From the NCBI GenBank assembly GCA_963920635.1, contig OY987299.1, forward strand, positions 128,647,373 through 128,711,372: a stretch of DNA of 64,000 nt. Reading direction: 5' to 3'. Below the pieces are notes generated by a model, which worked only from the letters and a program-made list of their open reading frames with translations, searched no databases and was not told where the DNA came from. This DNA comes from Pseudeuparius sepicola. Taxonomy: Eukaryota > Arthropoda > Insecta > Coleoptera > Anthribidae. The position numbers and the translations under genes were made by a program. This document shows, in pieces, positions 1-11,779 of this stretch; position 1 is the first letter of the stretch, and every line of letters starts with the position of its first letter.

Positions 1-98
1 TTCCACTCGTCGTTGCCAAATGTTGCCTATCCGGCCCATTTTAGGGATAAAAAACATCTGCATACAAGAAGATCTATTATGTATATAAATAATATAGG

Positions 99-168
99 CA
101 CAGACTTGTATCAAAGATCATATCATGATCTTTGCTTGTATATAATAGCGTAGCGAAGCAGGTCTGTG
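99..168. repeat. Small imperfect hairpin element with CACAGAC ends
   Basis: The segment begins CACAGAC and ends GTCTGTG. Inside it is a near-perfect palindrome (about 113-135, centred on GATCATATCATGATC). The same terminal heptamer and a related TAGC/GAAGC core recur in the tiny hairpin insert at 33870-34628, so this looks like a second, larger member of that family. No target duplication is visible here. No gene is present in the first 260 bases. Confidence 0.4.
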
Positions 169-261
169 TTTATAGTCAAAAAGAGGCAAGGAAGATGGAA
201 TTGGTAGGTAAGGATTTTTGAGATTCATATTGATGTATACTTAAAATTGCCGGGAAAACTA

Positions 262-845
262 CACCCTGAAAATCTCAGAAGTAAAAAAACTGCCTGACAA
301 AAAACTACCCCTTCCCACCCCCGAAATGTGTTTGGTCGGATCCTCGCCATTTTCAGCAATAACGTTCAAAATGTACCCAGACGCAACCAATCCGCGATTG
401 AAAAAATTTACCTGACAAAACTACCCCCTGCATCCCTCTAGGGAAAAAAATTGATATCTCCATTGTTTCTGGTCCGATGTTCACCGTTTTCACAAGGACG
501 TTCAAAAGAGTCTCAGAAGCATAAAAAAACTGCCTGACAAAAAACTACCCCGTCTCACCCCCGAAGTAGTTTTTGGTCGAATCCTCGCCATTTTCAGCCA
601 GAACGTTCAAAGTTTACCCAGACGCACCAATCCGCGGTTAAAAAAAATTACCCGACAAAACTACCCCCTGCATCCCTTTAGGGAAAAAAATTGATAACTC
701 CATTGTTTCTGGTCCGATTTTCGCCGTTTTCACAAGGACGTTCAAAGGAGTCTCAGAAGCATAAAAAACTGCCTGACCAAAAACTACCCCTTCCCACCCC
801 CGAAGCTGTTTTTGGTCGAATCCTCGCCAAATTCAGCAAGGACGG
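262..845. repeat. Minisatellite array, ~239-bp higher-order unit (2 x ~120 bp)
   Basis: The phrase CTCAGAAG recurs at 274, 512 and 752, giving a unit of 238-240 bp and about 2.4 copies. Each unit holds two ~120-bp halves, both containing an AAAACTACCCC core, a GGTCGAATCCTCGCCATTTTC-like stretch and an AAGGACGTTC box. The same cores make up the arrays at 17.2-20.3 kb, so both arrays derive from one minisatellite superfamily. Not coding. Confidence 0.85.
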
Positions 846-851
846 TTTTTT

Positions 852-1111
852 TTCGGTGTGCCATATTTGACTTTGAATTGTTTGCTTATCATCCAAATGT
901 GTTATTTTTTAGTTATGGATCCCTTGTGGGTTGTAATCGGCTAGTTTCAAGAAAACTCAACTAACAAGGTGCAATTTTTGACGATTAATTTTTTGTTAGA
1001 ATGTATTGCCAGATGTAATTGCACCTTGTTAGTTGAGTTGAGCTAAACTAAAAAATAACACGTTTGGATGATAGGCAAACAATAATTCTAAAGTAAAATA
1101 TGGCACACCGA
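852..1111. mobile_element. Short fold-back element, TTCGGTGTGCCATA ends
   Basis: The left arm starts TTCGGTGTGCCATA and is matched in reverse complement by TATGGCACACCGAA at the right end. The arms continue inward (ACACATTTGGATGATAAGCAAAC on one side, its complement on the other), and an inner palindrome pairs two copies of CAACTAACAAGGTGCAAT. No open frame. It abuts the minisatellite array on its left. This is a MITE-like fold-back; the superfamily is not recognised. Confidence 0.75.
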
Positions 1112-1617
1112 ACAAAAAGAAATTTATTAGTATTAATATTTTTTCAAAAAAATCAAAAATTGGTTGGGGGATGCATAACCTTGGCAAGTAAGACAACTCC
1201 AGAAAAACAAATATAATTTATTATACAAAAATGGAAAATAAAAGTATAAAAGAGAATAATAAAAATAAAAGAAATACCTACTTACAATTGCAATTTGAAA
1301 TTGAAGAGTAACTTAAACCTTGACTTGGACCCTCTTTACACTTGATGTGGGGAACAACCCCTACATGGTGCTTCCCACTAGGAAGGCCACCTTTCCCCGA
1401 ACACCAATAGCACCCAAGTGTCGAGCCAATTCGTGCTCTCGATACGCGAGGCCACATTGTTTTGTCAGCAGAATAAATTTACTAATGTTTGTACTAGTTA
1501 AAAATCTCATCTACAGGGGGATTGTAATTTTACGACAGTTGTTAGAATATGCACATAGGGGTAAAATAAAATTCCAAGCAACTTTTTCAAATAACTTTTT
1601 TCGATTCAATCACAAGT
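1112..1617. other. No gene seen
   Basis: AT-rich sequence with no recognisable domain. A 99-codon open frame at 1320-1619 has no conserved motif and overlaps the start of a PLE tail in another frame, so I treat it as accidental. Confidence 0.5.
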
Positions 1618-2056
1618 AAAGAAATTAAAGAATCAGCATTTATTCTAGGAAATAAAGACAACTGTGTTGCTGAATGTTCAGTAAAATATTATTGCCACTT
1701 ATTCATTGAGAAGTTAGTATAAATAATTAGGTAGAACACAGGGTACAATATCAGACAGTTGGCTAGGCTATTGTTTCTGTTGTCATGACATTTTAACCTG
1801 AAATTTATTAATCTGTCATTTCACTTTGACGTGACATGATCTTTGAGAAAGGAGGAAGATTTATTCTCCGAAAGCTCAGGAAACAAATATTGTTGAAGAT
1901 ATTTTTTGAGTTACAAGTTCAAAGTTTAGTACATTTACTGTTAAGAATTTATTAATTTTTCAGGCAACTTGAAAAAGTTGTCTTTTAACCAGTTTGGTGG
2001 CGAAAAACCCAATTAAAATTCAATGGATCTGTTTACGCCACAAATAAATTTTAGAA
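1618..2056 (+). mobile_element. Penelope-like element 3' tail, copy A
   Basis: The first ~110 bases encode a decayed copy of the final residues of a PLE protein (IKESAFI... then AECSVKYY), collinear with the better preserved copy at 61331-61627. The following ~330 bases match that copy's 3' non-coding tail closely, including a CAACTT/AAGTTG hairpin near 1963-1980 and the ATTCAATGGATC end. A shorter related stretch (GACGAAAAACCCAATTAAA...) occurs at 3178-3230. Everything upstream of the C-terminus, including the endonuclease and reverse transcriptase, is absent, as expected for a 5'-truncated retroelement. Confidence 0.75.
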
Positions 2057-2299
2057 AATACAAATAAAGCGTATTTTGGCCATTTATTAAATTAAATGTA
2101 ATTTTTGACAGGTATTTCAAATGACGTCGCGACGTTTAATGATCTCATTTCGAATCTTTTTGGAAGCGGAGATGATCGCCACAGAGTAGTTTCATGTTAG
2201 ACCAAAAATAAAAATAATTCCCTTATGGCGGACACTGTATATAGTATTTCTTTCTCTATAACAGTTTTGTTAACAAAAAATAGTTATTTATGCAACAAG

Positions 2300-2399
2300 T
2301 GCATAAAGTAGAACTTTTTTTCATGAATGGGAAAGTTGCACGCACGAACCGCAGGTGAGTGCGCGCAATCCCATGAATGAAAAAAAGACACTTTATGCA
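2300..2399. repeat. 100-bp hairpin repeat
   Basis: TGCATAAAGT...TTTTTTTCATGAATGGGA is matched by TCCCATGAATGAAAAAAAG...ACTTTATGCA, leaving a loop of about 30 nt rich in CG dinucleotides. No target duplication was seen. Confidence 0.65.
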
Positions 2400-2415
2400 T
2401 GAGTTTCATACATTA

Positions 2416-2896
2416 TTTTTTATACGATCGTGCTTAAACATTGAAATATTTGGGATGGGATTTTTGTGTTATATACTAAAGGGCATATAAATGCACTATG
2501 GTTTTCAATTACGAGGATTATAATATTTAGATCGCGGTCTCACTACGTTTACACATAGTATTGAAATCGATTTGAATATGTTTCTAGAATTATTGAAAAC
2601 CGCATGAAGAGATTTTGAGATTGATTTGAATCTCAAAATAAATTTTCTTATTTTCGGGATTTAACGCCACATTTACCATTTATGAAAACACCAAACTGCA
2701 TTACACTGAATTCGATTCCAAACTCCATGTAAACGTAGTAAGGAAGTTTAGAGTGAAAAAAAGTTAACTTTTTTCACTCTAAACTGCTCAGAGTAAAAAA
2801 AAAGTAAGTTTTTTTAACTTGTTAAAAAAAGATATACTTTAGGCATTTAAAAAGGTTAAAAAAAGTAAAGTTTTTATAACGATCGTATAAAAAAGT
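2416..2896. mobile_element. Inverted-repeat element, TTTTTTATACGATCGT ends
   Basis: The ends TTTTTATACGATCGT (2417-2431) and ACGATCGTATAAAAA (around 2879-2893) are inverted repeats. A second inner pair (CACTACGTTTACAC versus TGTAAACGTAGTAAG) suggests fold-back architecture. At 2746-2784 lies a near-perfect 39-nt palindrome, GTTTAGAGTGAAAAA pairing with TTTTTCACTCTAAAC. No coding content. Confidence 0.55.
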
Positions 2897-3383
2897 ATTT
2901 AATACCACTCCGGTGCCACTCGAAATACGCTGTAATAAACTACAACAAAATTAAAACTTGTTTGCATTGCTAGCACCCTATAAAATTTGTAGACAGAGAA
3001 AAATTATTATACCTACACAGCAAGTTCTGTAGAAGGAACAATTTAACAAATAGCTTGCCCTTTTTTCATTTTTCCAAGTTGGCGTTCAACGTGGTGCGAT
3101 TTTTGAGTTTAATTAAAAATTGTAACGATATACAGCAGACAACAATTTGTAGTGTGGTTCAGGTGTTCAGGTTTGTGTGACGAAAAACCCAATTAAAAAT
3201 TAAATGGATCTGTTTGCGCCACAAAGAAAATTCGACAATAGATATAGAGGACGATTCCGTTTTGAATTAAACTAGGATTGGGAGAATATCGGAAAATGTT
3301 GCCATAGTTCGATGTAGGTATAAACTTTTTATTTGGGACCGTATAAGAAAGATACAATGCCAGTTAAATAATCTGGACACAAG

Positions 3384-4464
3384 CGAGGCCTACTATAAAG
3401 ACAGGCCATGGCGCACAAAAATCACGTGGCCATCTTAGTCCGACGTTACATGTCGTTTGTCACATAACCGAAAGCGGCAGCTTAGGTATTGAGAAGTTTT
3501 AAATGTTTAAAGTGATTTTAAACATCTCAGTCTATATTTCAGAAACAAGTCTGTGTCTAGTGCGCGTGTGTCCCGGCGGAGGGGAACCGCCCGGGTGTTA
3601 TTATGGCCTCTGGATGGGAGCCGTGCCGTCCAGGAGTATTGGTGCCGTTCGCGCCGACGCGTGAGCGCTGTAAGGGGAATTCTCCCCCCGGAATGGACAG
3701 TGGAGCCTGAGACACAGACGGGTGAACTGCTTACGAGAGATCCGCGAGTTCAGACGGTCCGGGTGGCTGGAAGCCGTTCCCGTTGACCACGTTCGGGTTT
3801 GTGTCTTTTATATTCACCATTCACCTTGTGCGAAATAAATCAGTGTTGTAACGTACTTGAGGATTTTCGTTGTCGACACACGCCCTGATACGGTTCTTAT
3901 TCAACTCATTTTTATTTCGTAAAAATAACCTAAATACCAAATATTGGGTCTGTTTATATTATATTTATACAAATTACAAAAGCCGGGAAGAAAATATCAC
4001 CATAACAACATTTGCTTTGCATGGGGATGAAAATTTGCGCCAAAAATGGATTCGTCAAATTCCAACTGAGATTTAATTTCTAAAAAACCCTTAAGTATGT
4101 GTGGCTCACACATTTTCAAGAAAGTGAAACAATTAAAGTGGACAAATGTGTTGTGGGAGGAAAATACCTATAGAGAATATCACCTAAGCTCCCAACAATT
4201 TTTGAGAATGTGCCAAAATATTTGAGTGCAGTGCTCTCAGCCCAAAATAGCTGAGGCAGGTTGAAAATTTTGAAAAAACAATTAGAGAAAGCCTGAATGC
4301 ACAAAACCAATAATGTAATAGATGAAAGAAAACTCGCCAAATTGTTACGAAATATGTTTTTTCTACTTATCTCCAAAAATGCCTTTTATTATATAGGACT
4401 AAGTTGGTCACGTGACTACGCGATTATGCGTTAGCGCCATGGCCTGTCTCTATCGTTGGCCTCG
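3384..4464. mobile_element. TIR element with 9-bp target duplication GGACACAAG
   Basis: The ends CGAGGCC (3384) and GGCCTCG (ending 4464) begin imperfect inverted repeats of about 60 bp that share AGACAGGCCATGGCGC and TCACGTGnCCAnCTTAGTCC. Immediately outside are identical 9-bp direct repeats GGACACAAG at 3375-3383 and 4465-4473, the signature of insertion. A 9-bp duplication is typical of Mutator-like elements, but no transposase is present, so the superfamily is inferred from duplication length only. The interior holds a GC-rich segment (3540-3790) and AT-rich sequence with no recognisable protein. Confidence 0.8.
3540..3850 (+). other. GC-rich interior segment with downstream AATAAA
   Basis: This stretch is much richer in G+C and CpG than its surroundings and ends with CGAAATAAATCAG, an AATAAA polyadenylation-like hexamer. 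It contains an open frame of 77 codons (3553-3786) rich in arginine, with no recognisable domain. It could be captured host sequence, an LTR fragment or the terminal exon of an element gene; none can be shown. It lies wholly inside the 9-bp-TSD element. Confidence 0.3.
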
Positions 4465-4747
4465 GGACACAAGTTACCAACGTTAAACGTCGAAGAGCGC
4501 GACAGAAAATAAATACATTTTCAATTTTTGGTTGCTCCATATTCAAAGGGAAAACCCACAGTCGATATTACTGCTGTATCAAATTTGAATAAATGCTGTA
4601 TAAACATCGAGAAGGATTCGATGGAAAAATATTGTCGCTATGCAAATAGTGTTTTTCCATTCACGGTGATCGCTGCCAGATAACGACAAAACATAGGCAT
4701 TTTATTTATTTTTCTACAGAGTGATTAACTTTATATGTTTAGGACTC

Positions 4748-4766
4748 TAACCTAACCTAACCTAAC
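4748..4766. repeat. Short interstitial telomere-like run (CCTAA)n
   Basis: About three and a half copies of CCTAA occur in a row. TTAGG/CCTAA is the ancestral insect telomere pentamer. The run is too short to indicate a telomere; it could be chance or a repair scar. Confidence 0.4.
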
Positions 4767-5082
4767 ACCACCGATACAGGACACAACTTGGCAGACGTGG
4801 TGCATTCATAGACGAGCATGTTATTGTCGACTTTCTAATATGACCAGTGGTGGAGGTATGGTGATTGAGACAAATTATTTGCTAAGAAAAATGTTGAGAT
4901 CAGATACAGCAGTTAATTTTCTACAAAAAAAAAACTACTCTTGATATTTTCTGATGTCTGCTATCGTTTAAGGACAAATTTGATTTTAAGTTTACTTCCA
5001 TTATTAAAGATAAAGATAACAAAAAAATAAACAAAATTATAATTATTTTTGACATTGATGCTCTCTGCATGCATATGTGTGT

Positions 5083-5708
5083 GTACACAGTAAAAAATTT
5101 GCCAGTGTAAAGCATGAAAAACTGCTGGTAAACTTTTCTCGAGTAAATTTATACACCAAATTTCACTAAAATGGATTATTTTTACCAACTTGCTAGTAAA
5201 TCTATTTTTTCCACAGAAAATGCCTTCTGATGTAAAAAATACACGAGCGGGTGTTGAAAATACATGGTGTGTGTTTCTAAAAACACATATCTTAAAGTGT
5301 AATTTTTGTGATAATCATGGATGCTATTTTTATAAAAAAAAAATTGTCGATAAACCTTCATTGCTGTGTATCGCCGAAACAAGGCTGCTGTCCTAAAATC
5401 GTCAGTGGAACAAAATATACTTAAAATAACCCAGGGAATAACCCCTTGAATTTTTGCCATATTTTTAGTAAACACCCTGTATATGGGTAAAGACCGTATT
5501 ATGTAACACCAGATTTCGTGAAATTTGTACACGGAAAATGGTAAATTTTACACTAAAGGCGTGTAATATGCTACACACGCCCGTGTAAATATTCGTGTAA
5601 AAATTCATATTTTACCAAAACGAAAGTGGTTAGTTTAACCAGAATCCGTGTGGATTTAATGTGACCACTTTTAGTGTTTTAATTTTACCAAAATTTTTTA
5701 CTGTGTAC
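5083..5708. mobile_element. Inverted-repeat element, GTACACAGTAAAAAATTT ends
   Basis: An exact 18-bp inverted repeat bounds the element (5083-5100 and 5691-5708). The interior is AT-rich with repeated TTTACC/GTAAA words and no supported coding region; the frames between 4921 and 5532 are low-complexity. The CACAGTAAAAAA terminus resembles the ends of the 2.7-kb element at 27119-29807, suggesting related families. Confidence 0.75.
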
Positions 5709-6029
5709 TAAAACAGTAATAATATTTAAAAAGTAAGTCAATGTGTAATGTGGCAGAGATGTAGGTAATATGACCAAGGAACAAAGAAAAATGAGCATTG
5801 TGACTAATGCCTTAAAATGCCTTGTAATATGAAATAAATTTGTTGAAGAATCGTGGCTGCGGTTAAAATTGTCGGCAATTTAGGAAAATGATGATGGGAC
5901 GAACATTAACGTGTTTTTCCAGATAAAAGTGATGTTTACGGTCTGAATTAAATCATCGTTAAATCGTGGAAGGCACCGTGATTGTTTTCTTAAGACTTAA
6001 GTTATCCGGAGTCGATTTAGTTTAAAGTA

Positions 6030-7459
6030 CAGTGTCCTCCAAAAAGTTCGCACCATAGAGGGGAAATTTTTGATTAACGTTTTATTTTGAAATTTAATTT
6101 TGGGGTTACCTTTTGCTTTAAAAAATATGAAAAATAACCCACTCAAACGTGGTCATGTGACTTTCGTTATCTGTCAAAAATGACATTTAAAAATTTATAT
6201 CGCCAAAAATGGGTTTAGTTGCTAAAATATCAAAGTTTTACTTGAAAAAGTTGTGTGTTTTCAATTTTACGTAAGTGTACCAAATTTGAACGCTCTACTA
6301 AAATATTTAGTTTTTTGCCAATTTTTAATATTTATGAAATTTCTGAAAATTTCAAATACTCGAAACTTCGTAAAAACTATTTTATATCACTAAATTTATC
6401 ATTATATTAATTTTTTATTACTAATTACCGATAAGAATAGGTATTTTTCAAAAGAAAATGATATTTACGCTTTAAAATTCTGTTATGTTTGTTGCAAAGT
6501 TGATGTACCGTCTAGCATTTGGGGTATAAATTTAGTTACATTACGTTTACCAGTTCTAAATTGATGCCAAAATAATAATGAATTAAAATATCATCAAACT
6601 ATTTTACGTCTCTAAGCAAAATTCTCGACTTTTATGGAACAAATAATTATTACCTTTAAGTTTAATTTCATATTAATCGATATTCATGAGTAGGCCATGG
6701 AGAGAATAGAAGCAGTTATCAAACTGTCAAATAAAAACAACTGTAAAATAAAAACAATTGCTTCTATTCTCTCCTGGCCAATCAATATCCAATCCCAATC
6801 AATATCGATTAATATGAAATTAAACTTAAAGGTAAAAATTATTTGTCCCATAAAAGTCAAGAATTTTGCTTAGAGACGTAAAATAGTTTGATGATATTTT
6901 AATTCATTATTATTTTGGCAACAATAATTTAGAACTGGAAAACGTAATGTAGTTAAATTTATACCCCGAATGCTAGACGGTACATCAACTTTTCAACAAA
7001 CAACAGAATTTTAAAGCGTAAATATCATTTTCTTTTGAATAATAACTATTCTTATCGGTAATTAGTAATAAAAAATTAATAGAATGATAAAGCTAGTGAT
7101 CTAAAATAGTTTTTACGAAGTTTCGAGTTTTTAAAATTTTCAGAAATTTCATAAAAATATAAAAAATTGGCAAAAAACTAAATATTTCAGTAGACCGTTC
7201 AAGTTTGGTACACTTACGTAAAATTGAAAATCAAACAACTTTTTCAAGTAAAACTTTTTGATATTTTAACAACTAAACCCATTTTTAGCGATATACTTTT
7301 TAAATGTCATTTTTGACACAAGACGAAAGTCACATGACCACGTTTGAGTGGGTCTTTTTCATCTTTTTTAAAGCAAAAGGTAACCCCAAAATTAAATTTC
7401 AAAATAAAACGTTAATTAAAAATTTCCCCCCTATGGTGCGAACTTTTTGGAGGACACTG
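6030..7459. mobile_element. Long fold-back element, CAGTGTCC ends, TA flanks
   Basis: The element starts CAGTGTCCTCCAAAAAGTTCG and ends with its complement, flanked by TA on both sides (6028-6029 and 7460-7461). The two arms match along nearly their whole length of ~700 bp, meeting near 6740 at a centre that is itself palindromic (GAGAATAGAAGCA... / TGCTTCTATTCTC). The TA duplication and CAG...CTG ends fit the Tc1/mariner group. No transposase remnant was found. The frames at 7304-7546 lie in an arm and are not genes. Confidence 0.9.
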
Positions 7460-9027
7460 TATAAAGACCTCTATAATATTAACGGAAAATACCACGCAAA
7501 AACACACTGCAAAACATGTGTATTATTTTTACGAAAAGCAAGATAATAACTAAATTATTACAAAAATTTTTTGGTAATGATAATGTTGGTGCTTGCTTTT
7601 TTTTCAAGTTGTTAAAAGGCTGTAAGACTGGCAACACCGCTAATGCAAATGAAAGCTAGATAATTCCTCATTTTTCTTCATGGCTTTCAACGATAAGAGT
7701 GAACAATGAAATGCGATAACAACGCTCTCAAAGATTCATTTGTCCTTTAACAAAAAAAATCATTTTGCTTTTTAATGATCCTTTATGTGATTGCAATTTT
7801 TTTTCACCCTGTATATGAGCATTGAAACTGATTCCCATTGTTTCATTGCGTATAATTTGAACAGAAATGTTGCTAACGAGCACACGAAACAAAAACATTA
7901 TTTAGTTTTCCACTATAAGTACTCGTATTTCTACCTTGTCTATCATATTCCGTAGTATTACAAACTTGCAGAAACACAATAATTACGGGCCAGCGACTCC
8001 ACCTTAACGAGTTAGCCCAACCCTTCCCTTTGCCGGAAATTTTAATAAAGGTCCCTTTCGGAAAATAGCTGCAAAATAATATTTAAAACTTTTGATTAAC
8101 AACGTGTGTAACTTTTAATTAATTCTTAATTAGTTCAGTTCGAAATAAAAGTTTCCGCTTTCGCCATCCTAGACGGCTCTTTTGTTGCCCGGTCTCCTAA
8201 AGTCACCGATAACGCTAATGCTGTTTTATTTCGGCAGTGCCAGACGTACTTTTCTCTCTAACTTTCTACCGGAGGTTGTTTGTCACCTGCAGAAGCTTCT
8301 AATTAGTTTGGAGACCTTCCTAGGTTTCTGCTGATTAAGTAAATATTACCGCACGGCAAGTTGCTAATTAGGCCTGACGTTACCCGGGTGCAAAATTTAT
8401 CAGTGGACTTGACCGGTGACGCCGAATGCTCATTAAAATAGTTAAAAGTGTTCGGAGGCCGTGGATTTGAAGCAGCAATAAAACGCAAAGTTTTAATCTT
8501 GTTATTCAAATGTTGTCCAGTGTAGTCGAAAAATTTATTCATGGTATTATGTATTGGAACAATCAGATCAGAATACCAAGCAAATTAATGCTAGCGGCGT
8601 GTTTAAGATTTCAGCTGGGGTTAACTTATAGTACAAGTCCACGTCTGACGTTTTGCATGACGTTGACGTCATTTGAAACCGCCCTTAAGGATACATAATT
8701 TGCCATTTGAAAACTTTTAAATTGGAAAACAAAAGTTGGCGATTCCAAATTGGCCGGACAATGTTGTCAAAAACTTCTTCGGCGCCATTAAAGTTTAACT
8801 CCCGGAAAGCCCCTTCGCCCGAATTTACTGCAGTGTCGAATTAAAAGTCGCAATTTAATTACTAGAACTAACGGCCAATCTGATGGAACCCACCAGCGGC
8901 CATAAGGAGCTGACGTCTTCCGGCGAAATGTAATAACAGCTCTTTTCTGTCGGAAACAGTGGCGCAGAGAAAATATTTTTTCTTTGTCAGGAGTAACTAA
9001 AAGCTTCATAATTTTAGAAAAAATATA
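7460..9027. other. Single-copy DNA, no gene; GC-richer 8000-8960
   Basis: No coding region is supported. A lone element terminus (TTCACCCTGTATA, about 7804-7817) is present without a matching partner. From about 8000 the sequence becomes richer in G+C and contains clustered TTAATTAA/TAATTAG words (8115-8135, 8365-8375) and a TGACGTCA box near 8665. This type of island recurs through the window and is probably ancestral non-coding DNA between element insertions; a regulatory role is only a possibility. Confidence 0.4.
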
Positions 9028-10456
9028 CAGGGTGCTGGGTGACCGTATTTCGAGCCTTTGCATGGGGATCTTGGTTATCTTAAGAGATACGAGGTCGGTT
9101 AAATTGGGGCAAAGTTGCGGAATTTGATGCCGAGTAACATGGTAAAAAAAAATTTGGCTGGCCCTTCTCGTTTTTAAATAATGCGAAAAACTGAAAATTG
9201 TCGTTTTCGTTTTTATTTTTTTAATCGAAAACGAATGGCCGCTGGACATTTCTAAGTTAAACATTATTAAGGCACTTTTTTAATCTATGGACAAAAATAT
9301 GACGATCAACTTTTATTTTTCTTATGGGCGCCATATTAGATTTTCGTATTTTTGAATAGAGGATTTTTTTCTGGTCAGAATGATATGTCACACATTATGC
9401 TTTACTTTGTTTTTCTTGCCGTAATATCAAATTAATCGTTTTTGCATAGAGTGCCTTGGAAATGTAAGCCCCATAATGTTTGACGTTTTTGCATAGAGTG
9501 CCTTGGAAACATAAGCCTAGTTACCCATTGTTGCGAAGTGTACTTTAAAATATTGTTTAACAGTTCAGTAAAAATTCAGCTACTGTTAAATTTATTGACT
9601 AAATAAATCATAAACGTACCGCGAGGACAAGAGTATGATCTGAGACCTTGTTATTTATTCGCCTTTTGCCATATAACACATTAACACTAAAAGAGTCAAA
9701 CTGGAAACACAAAGAACAACAAAAACCTAGACGAGTAGACAATCCTATTTTACAATAAATGTTCAATTTGTCCTCCTTGTTCCTCAAGGCACAATGCAGC
9801 ATGTTTCTTTAAATTGTTTATGGCTCGTCCAATATCCCTTCGACGTCATTTATATTTGAGGAATAATACATTTGAATCATGTAACGCTTTTATTCATGTG
9901 AAAATGCAATTTTTTCAGTAAAATAAAGTATCCGTGACATTTAAAATTGTACTTATGTTTCGAAGGCGTTCCATGCAGAAATGTCAAACATTATGGGGCT
10001 TATGTTTCCAAGACACTCTATGCAAAATCGATTAATTTGATATTACGGCAAGAAAAACAAAGTAAATCATAATGTGTGACATGTCATTTTAACCAGAAAA
10101 AATCCTCTTTTCAAAAATGCAAAAATACAATATGGCGTCCATAAGAAAAATAAAAGTTGATCGTCATATCTTTGTCCAAGGAGGCGATAAAAAAAGCGAG
10201 ATCATATTTAGATTCCTTGTAAAAAAGTGCCTATATAATGTTTAACTTAGAAATGTCCAGCGCCATTCGTTTTCGTTAAAAAATAAACGAAAACGACAAT
10301 TTTCAGTTTTTTCGCATTATTTATTATTATTTTCGCGCAATTTTTTTACCATGTTACTCGGCATCAAATGCCGCCACTTTGCCCCAATGTGACCGACCTC
10401 GTATCTCTTAAGATAACCAAGATCCCCATGCAAAGTCTGGAAATACGGTCACTCTG
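9028..10456. mobile_element. Long fold-back element family A, copy 1 (CAGGGTG, TA flanks)
   Basis: TA precedes CAGGGTGCTGGGTGACCGTA and follows its degenerate complement at the right end (10457-10458). Arms of ~550 bp include AGAGATACGAGGTCGG and ACATGGTAAAAAAA and match copy 2 at 54167-55278. The middle encodes a transposase C-terminus on the minus strand (9750-9845). I infer a Tc1/mariner-type element that has lost most of its transposase while its inverted repeats expanded. Confidence 0.9.
9750..9845 (-). pseudogene. Mariner-type transposase C-terminal remnant
   Basis: Read on the minus strand this segment gives RRDIGRAINNLKKHAALC followed by LEEQGGQIEHLL and a stop. The closing pattern (basic helix, C-x-E, a Gly-Gly, H-L-L, stop) is the usual end of insect DUF4817-associated mariner-like transposases, which close with a CIEANGGHFEHLL-like tail. 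The upstream catalytic domain is missing and frameshifts precede the fragment. It sits in the middle of a fold-back element, consistent with that element once having encoded its own transposase. The family assignment is by motif memory, not a search. Confidence 0.65.
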
Positions 10457-11289
10457 TATATCGCCTATGACATATTATTTTCTAGTCTCTTCTAAAAATT
10501 ATTTAGGAACGTCATAAATTCATTATTTTTACAGGTTTAAACATGTTAAAGTTCCCATTTTAATGGAATTGTTCTTTGGTCGGCCATGATTTGTTATTTA
10601 TTATCTTTAGTATGAATTAAATTAGTGTCATCGACAAGGTGAAAACGTTATTAAAAAATGAAAACGTTATTAATTAAAAAAAAACTGAAAATACAAAAAC
10701 TAAAAAGATAGCTATTCAAAATTGCACCTAATTTTAATTGAAATAAAGTTTAGGTTTCAAAATAAAAACGAAAATATACAGGGTGTTTCGTATGAGACAA
10801 TATAAATTTGGAACTTATCCTGAAAAAACGTGTAGGTACAATGAACTCCTGTATAACTTTTATCTCTACAATTTTTTTATTCTTTCTTACTGCTTTTGCG
10901 TGTATTTGATCTTTCAACAGTTTATAACTGTGTTGCACCTCAATTTTATTCTTGATGCATAACAACCTTTACCAAATATTTAAATAGATTACACATTTTA
11001 AGCAAAGCAGATAAATATCTCGAAATACTCTTAAATACCATTCCATATTTTCTAAGGAAAGAACTTACCGTATTATGTTACTTTGCTACGATCAGTATTT
11101 CTTACCTGTAAAAGAAAGAAGGCAATAAAACAAGGTACAACAACAAGAAGTAGGATTGAAAACAATAAAATAGCAAAGGTTTTAGAAATCACCGCTCAAA
11201 ACTATTCCTTTAGTATAAGATCTCGAATAAGATAGACCTATCCTCATCTGAATTCCTAATAAAATGTATTTTTTATAAAATTAAAAATT
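10457..11289. other. No gene; one orphan element end at ~10779
   Basis: AT-rich DNA. TATACAGGGTGTTTCGTATGA near 10777 looks like the left end of another TA-flanked fold-back element, but no matching right end was found, so it may be a truncated copy. No coding region is supported. Confidence 0.4.
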
Positions 11290-11690
11290 ATTTATTAACT
11301 AACATTTTTTATAGAAGAGTGCCCCTAAAGGTTTTGAAATTTTTTACGCCTCCCCAGTTTTCAGCATGACTAAATTTCCTTAATAACACTTTGACCTCAA
11401 AGCTACAGAAAGGACACAAATGGAGAAAAAGGCTAAAAATTAAAGTAGGCTTAGACTTTTAAAATTTCCCATACATACTCAGTTTTTCATTCTAAACAAG
11501 TTTCCTTATTAACATTTTGTCGTAAAAAATACAAAAAAGTCATTTTATTGGTGTGAAAAAAATTTTTTAGGAAAAAAATCGCATCGTGTAGGCTCTTGCA
11601 ATTTTTGTTCATCTTTAATAATATTTTAACGTGAAAGATATAGCAAGGGTATACTGTTTTAAAAAAAGTTAGTTAAATAATTTTTTTCGT
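11290..11690. repeat. Fragment related to the 35963-36809 fold-back element
   Basis: Stretches such as AGTTTTTCATTCTAAACAAG, TTTCCTTATTAACATTTTG and AAAGCTACAGAAAGG match the right arm of the element at 35963-36809 (around 36570-36660), in the same order. Both termini are missing here, so this is a decayed internal fragment. Confidence 0.55.
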
Positions 11691-11726
11691 CGACCATGTA
11701 TTAACTAGTTATTTTAACGAATGCAC

Positions 11727-11779
11727 AATCGTTTATTAATAACCCCCATTAATGGATGATTTTTCATTAATAAACGATT
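11727..11779. repeat. Short perfect-arm hairpin
   Basis: AATCGTTTATTAAT (11727-11740) pairs exactly with ATTAATAAACGATT (11766-11779), with a 25-nt spacer. Origin unknown. Confidence 0.6.

Noticed and set aside
3540..3880. Solo LTR of a retrotransposon
   Set aside because: The AATAAA and GC-rich composition are suggestive, but there is no TG...CA boundary or 4-6 bp duplication, and the segment lies inside a TIR element with its own 9-bp duplication.
4748..4766. Telomere
   Set aside because: Only about three and a half pentamers, flanked by ordinary sequence on both sides.
5182..5532. 116-codon minus-strand frame as a gene
   Set aside because: It lies inside an inverted-repeat element, overlaps a plus-strand frame through the same AT-rich sequence and has no domain.
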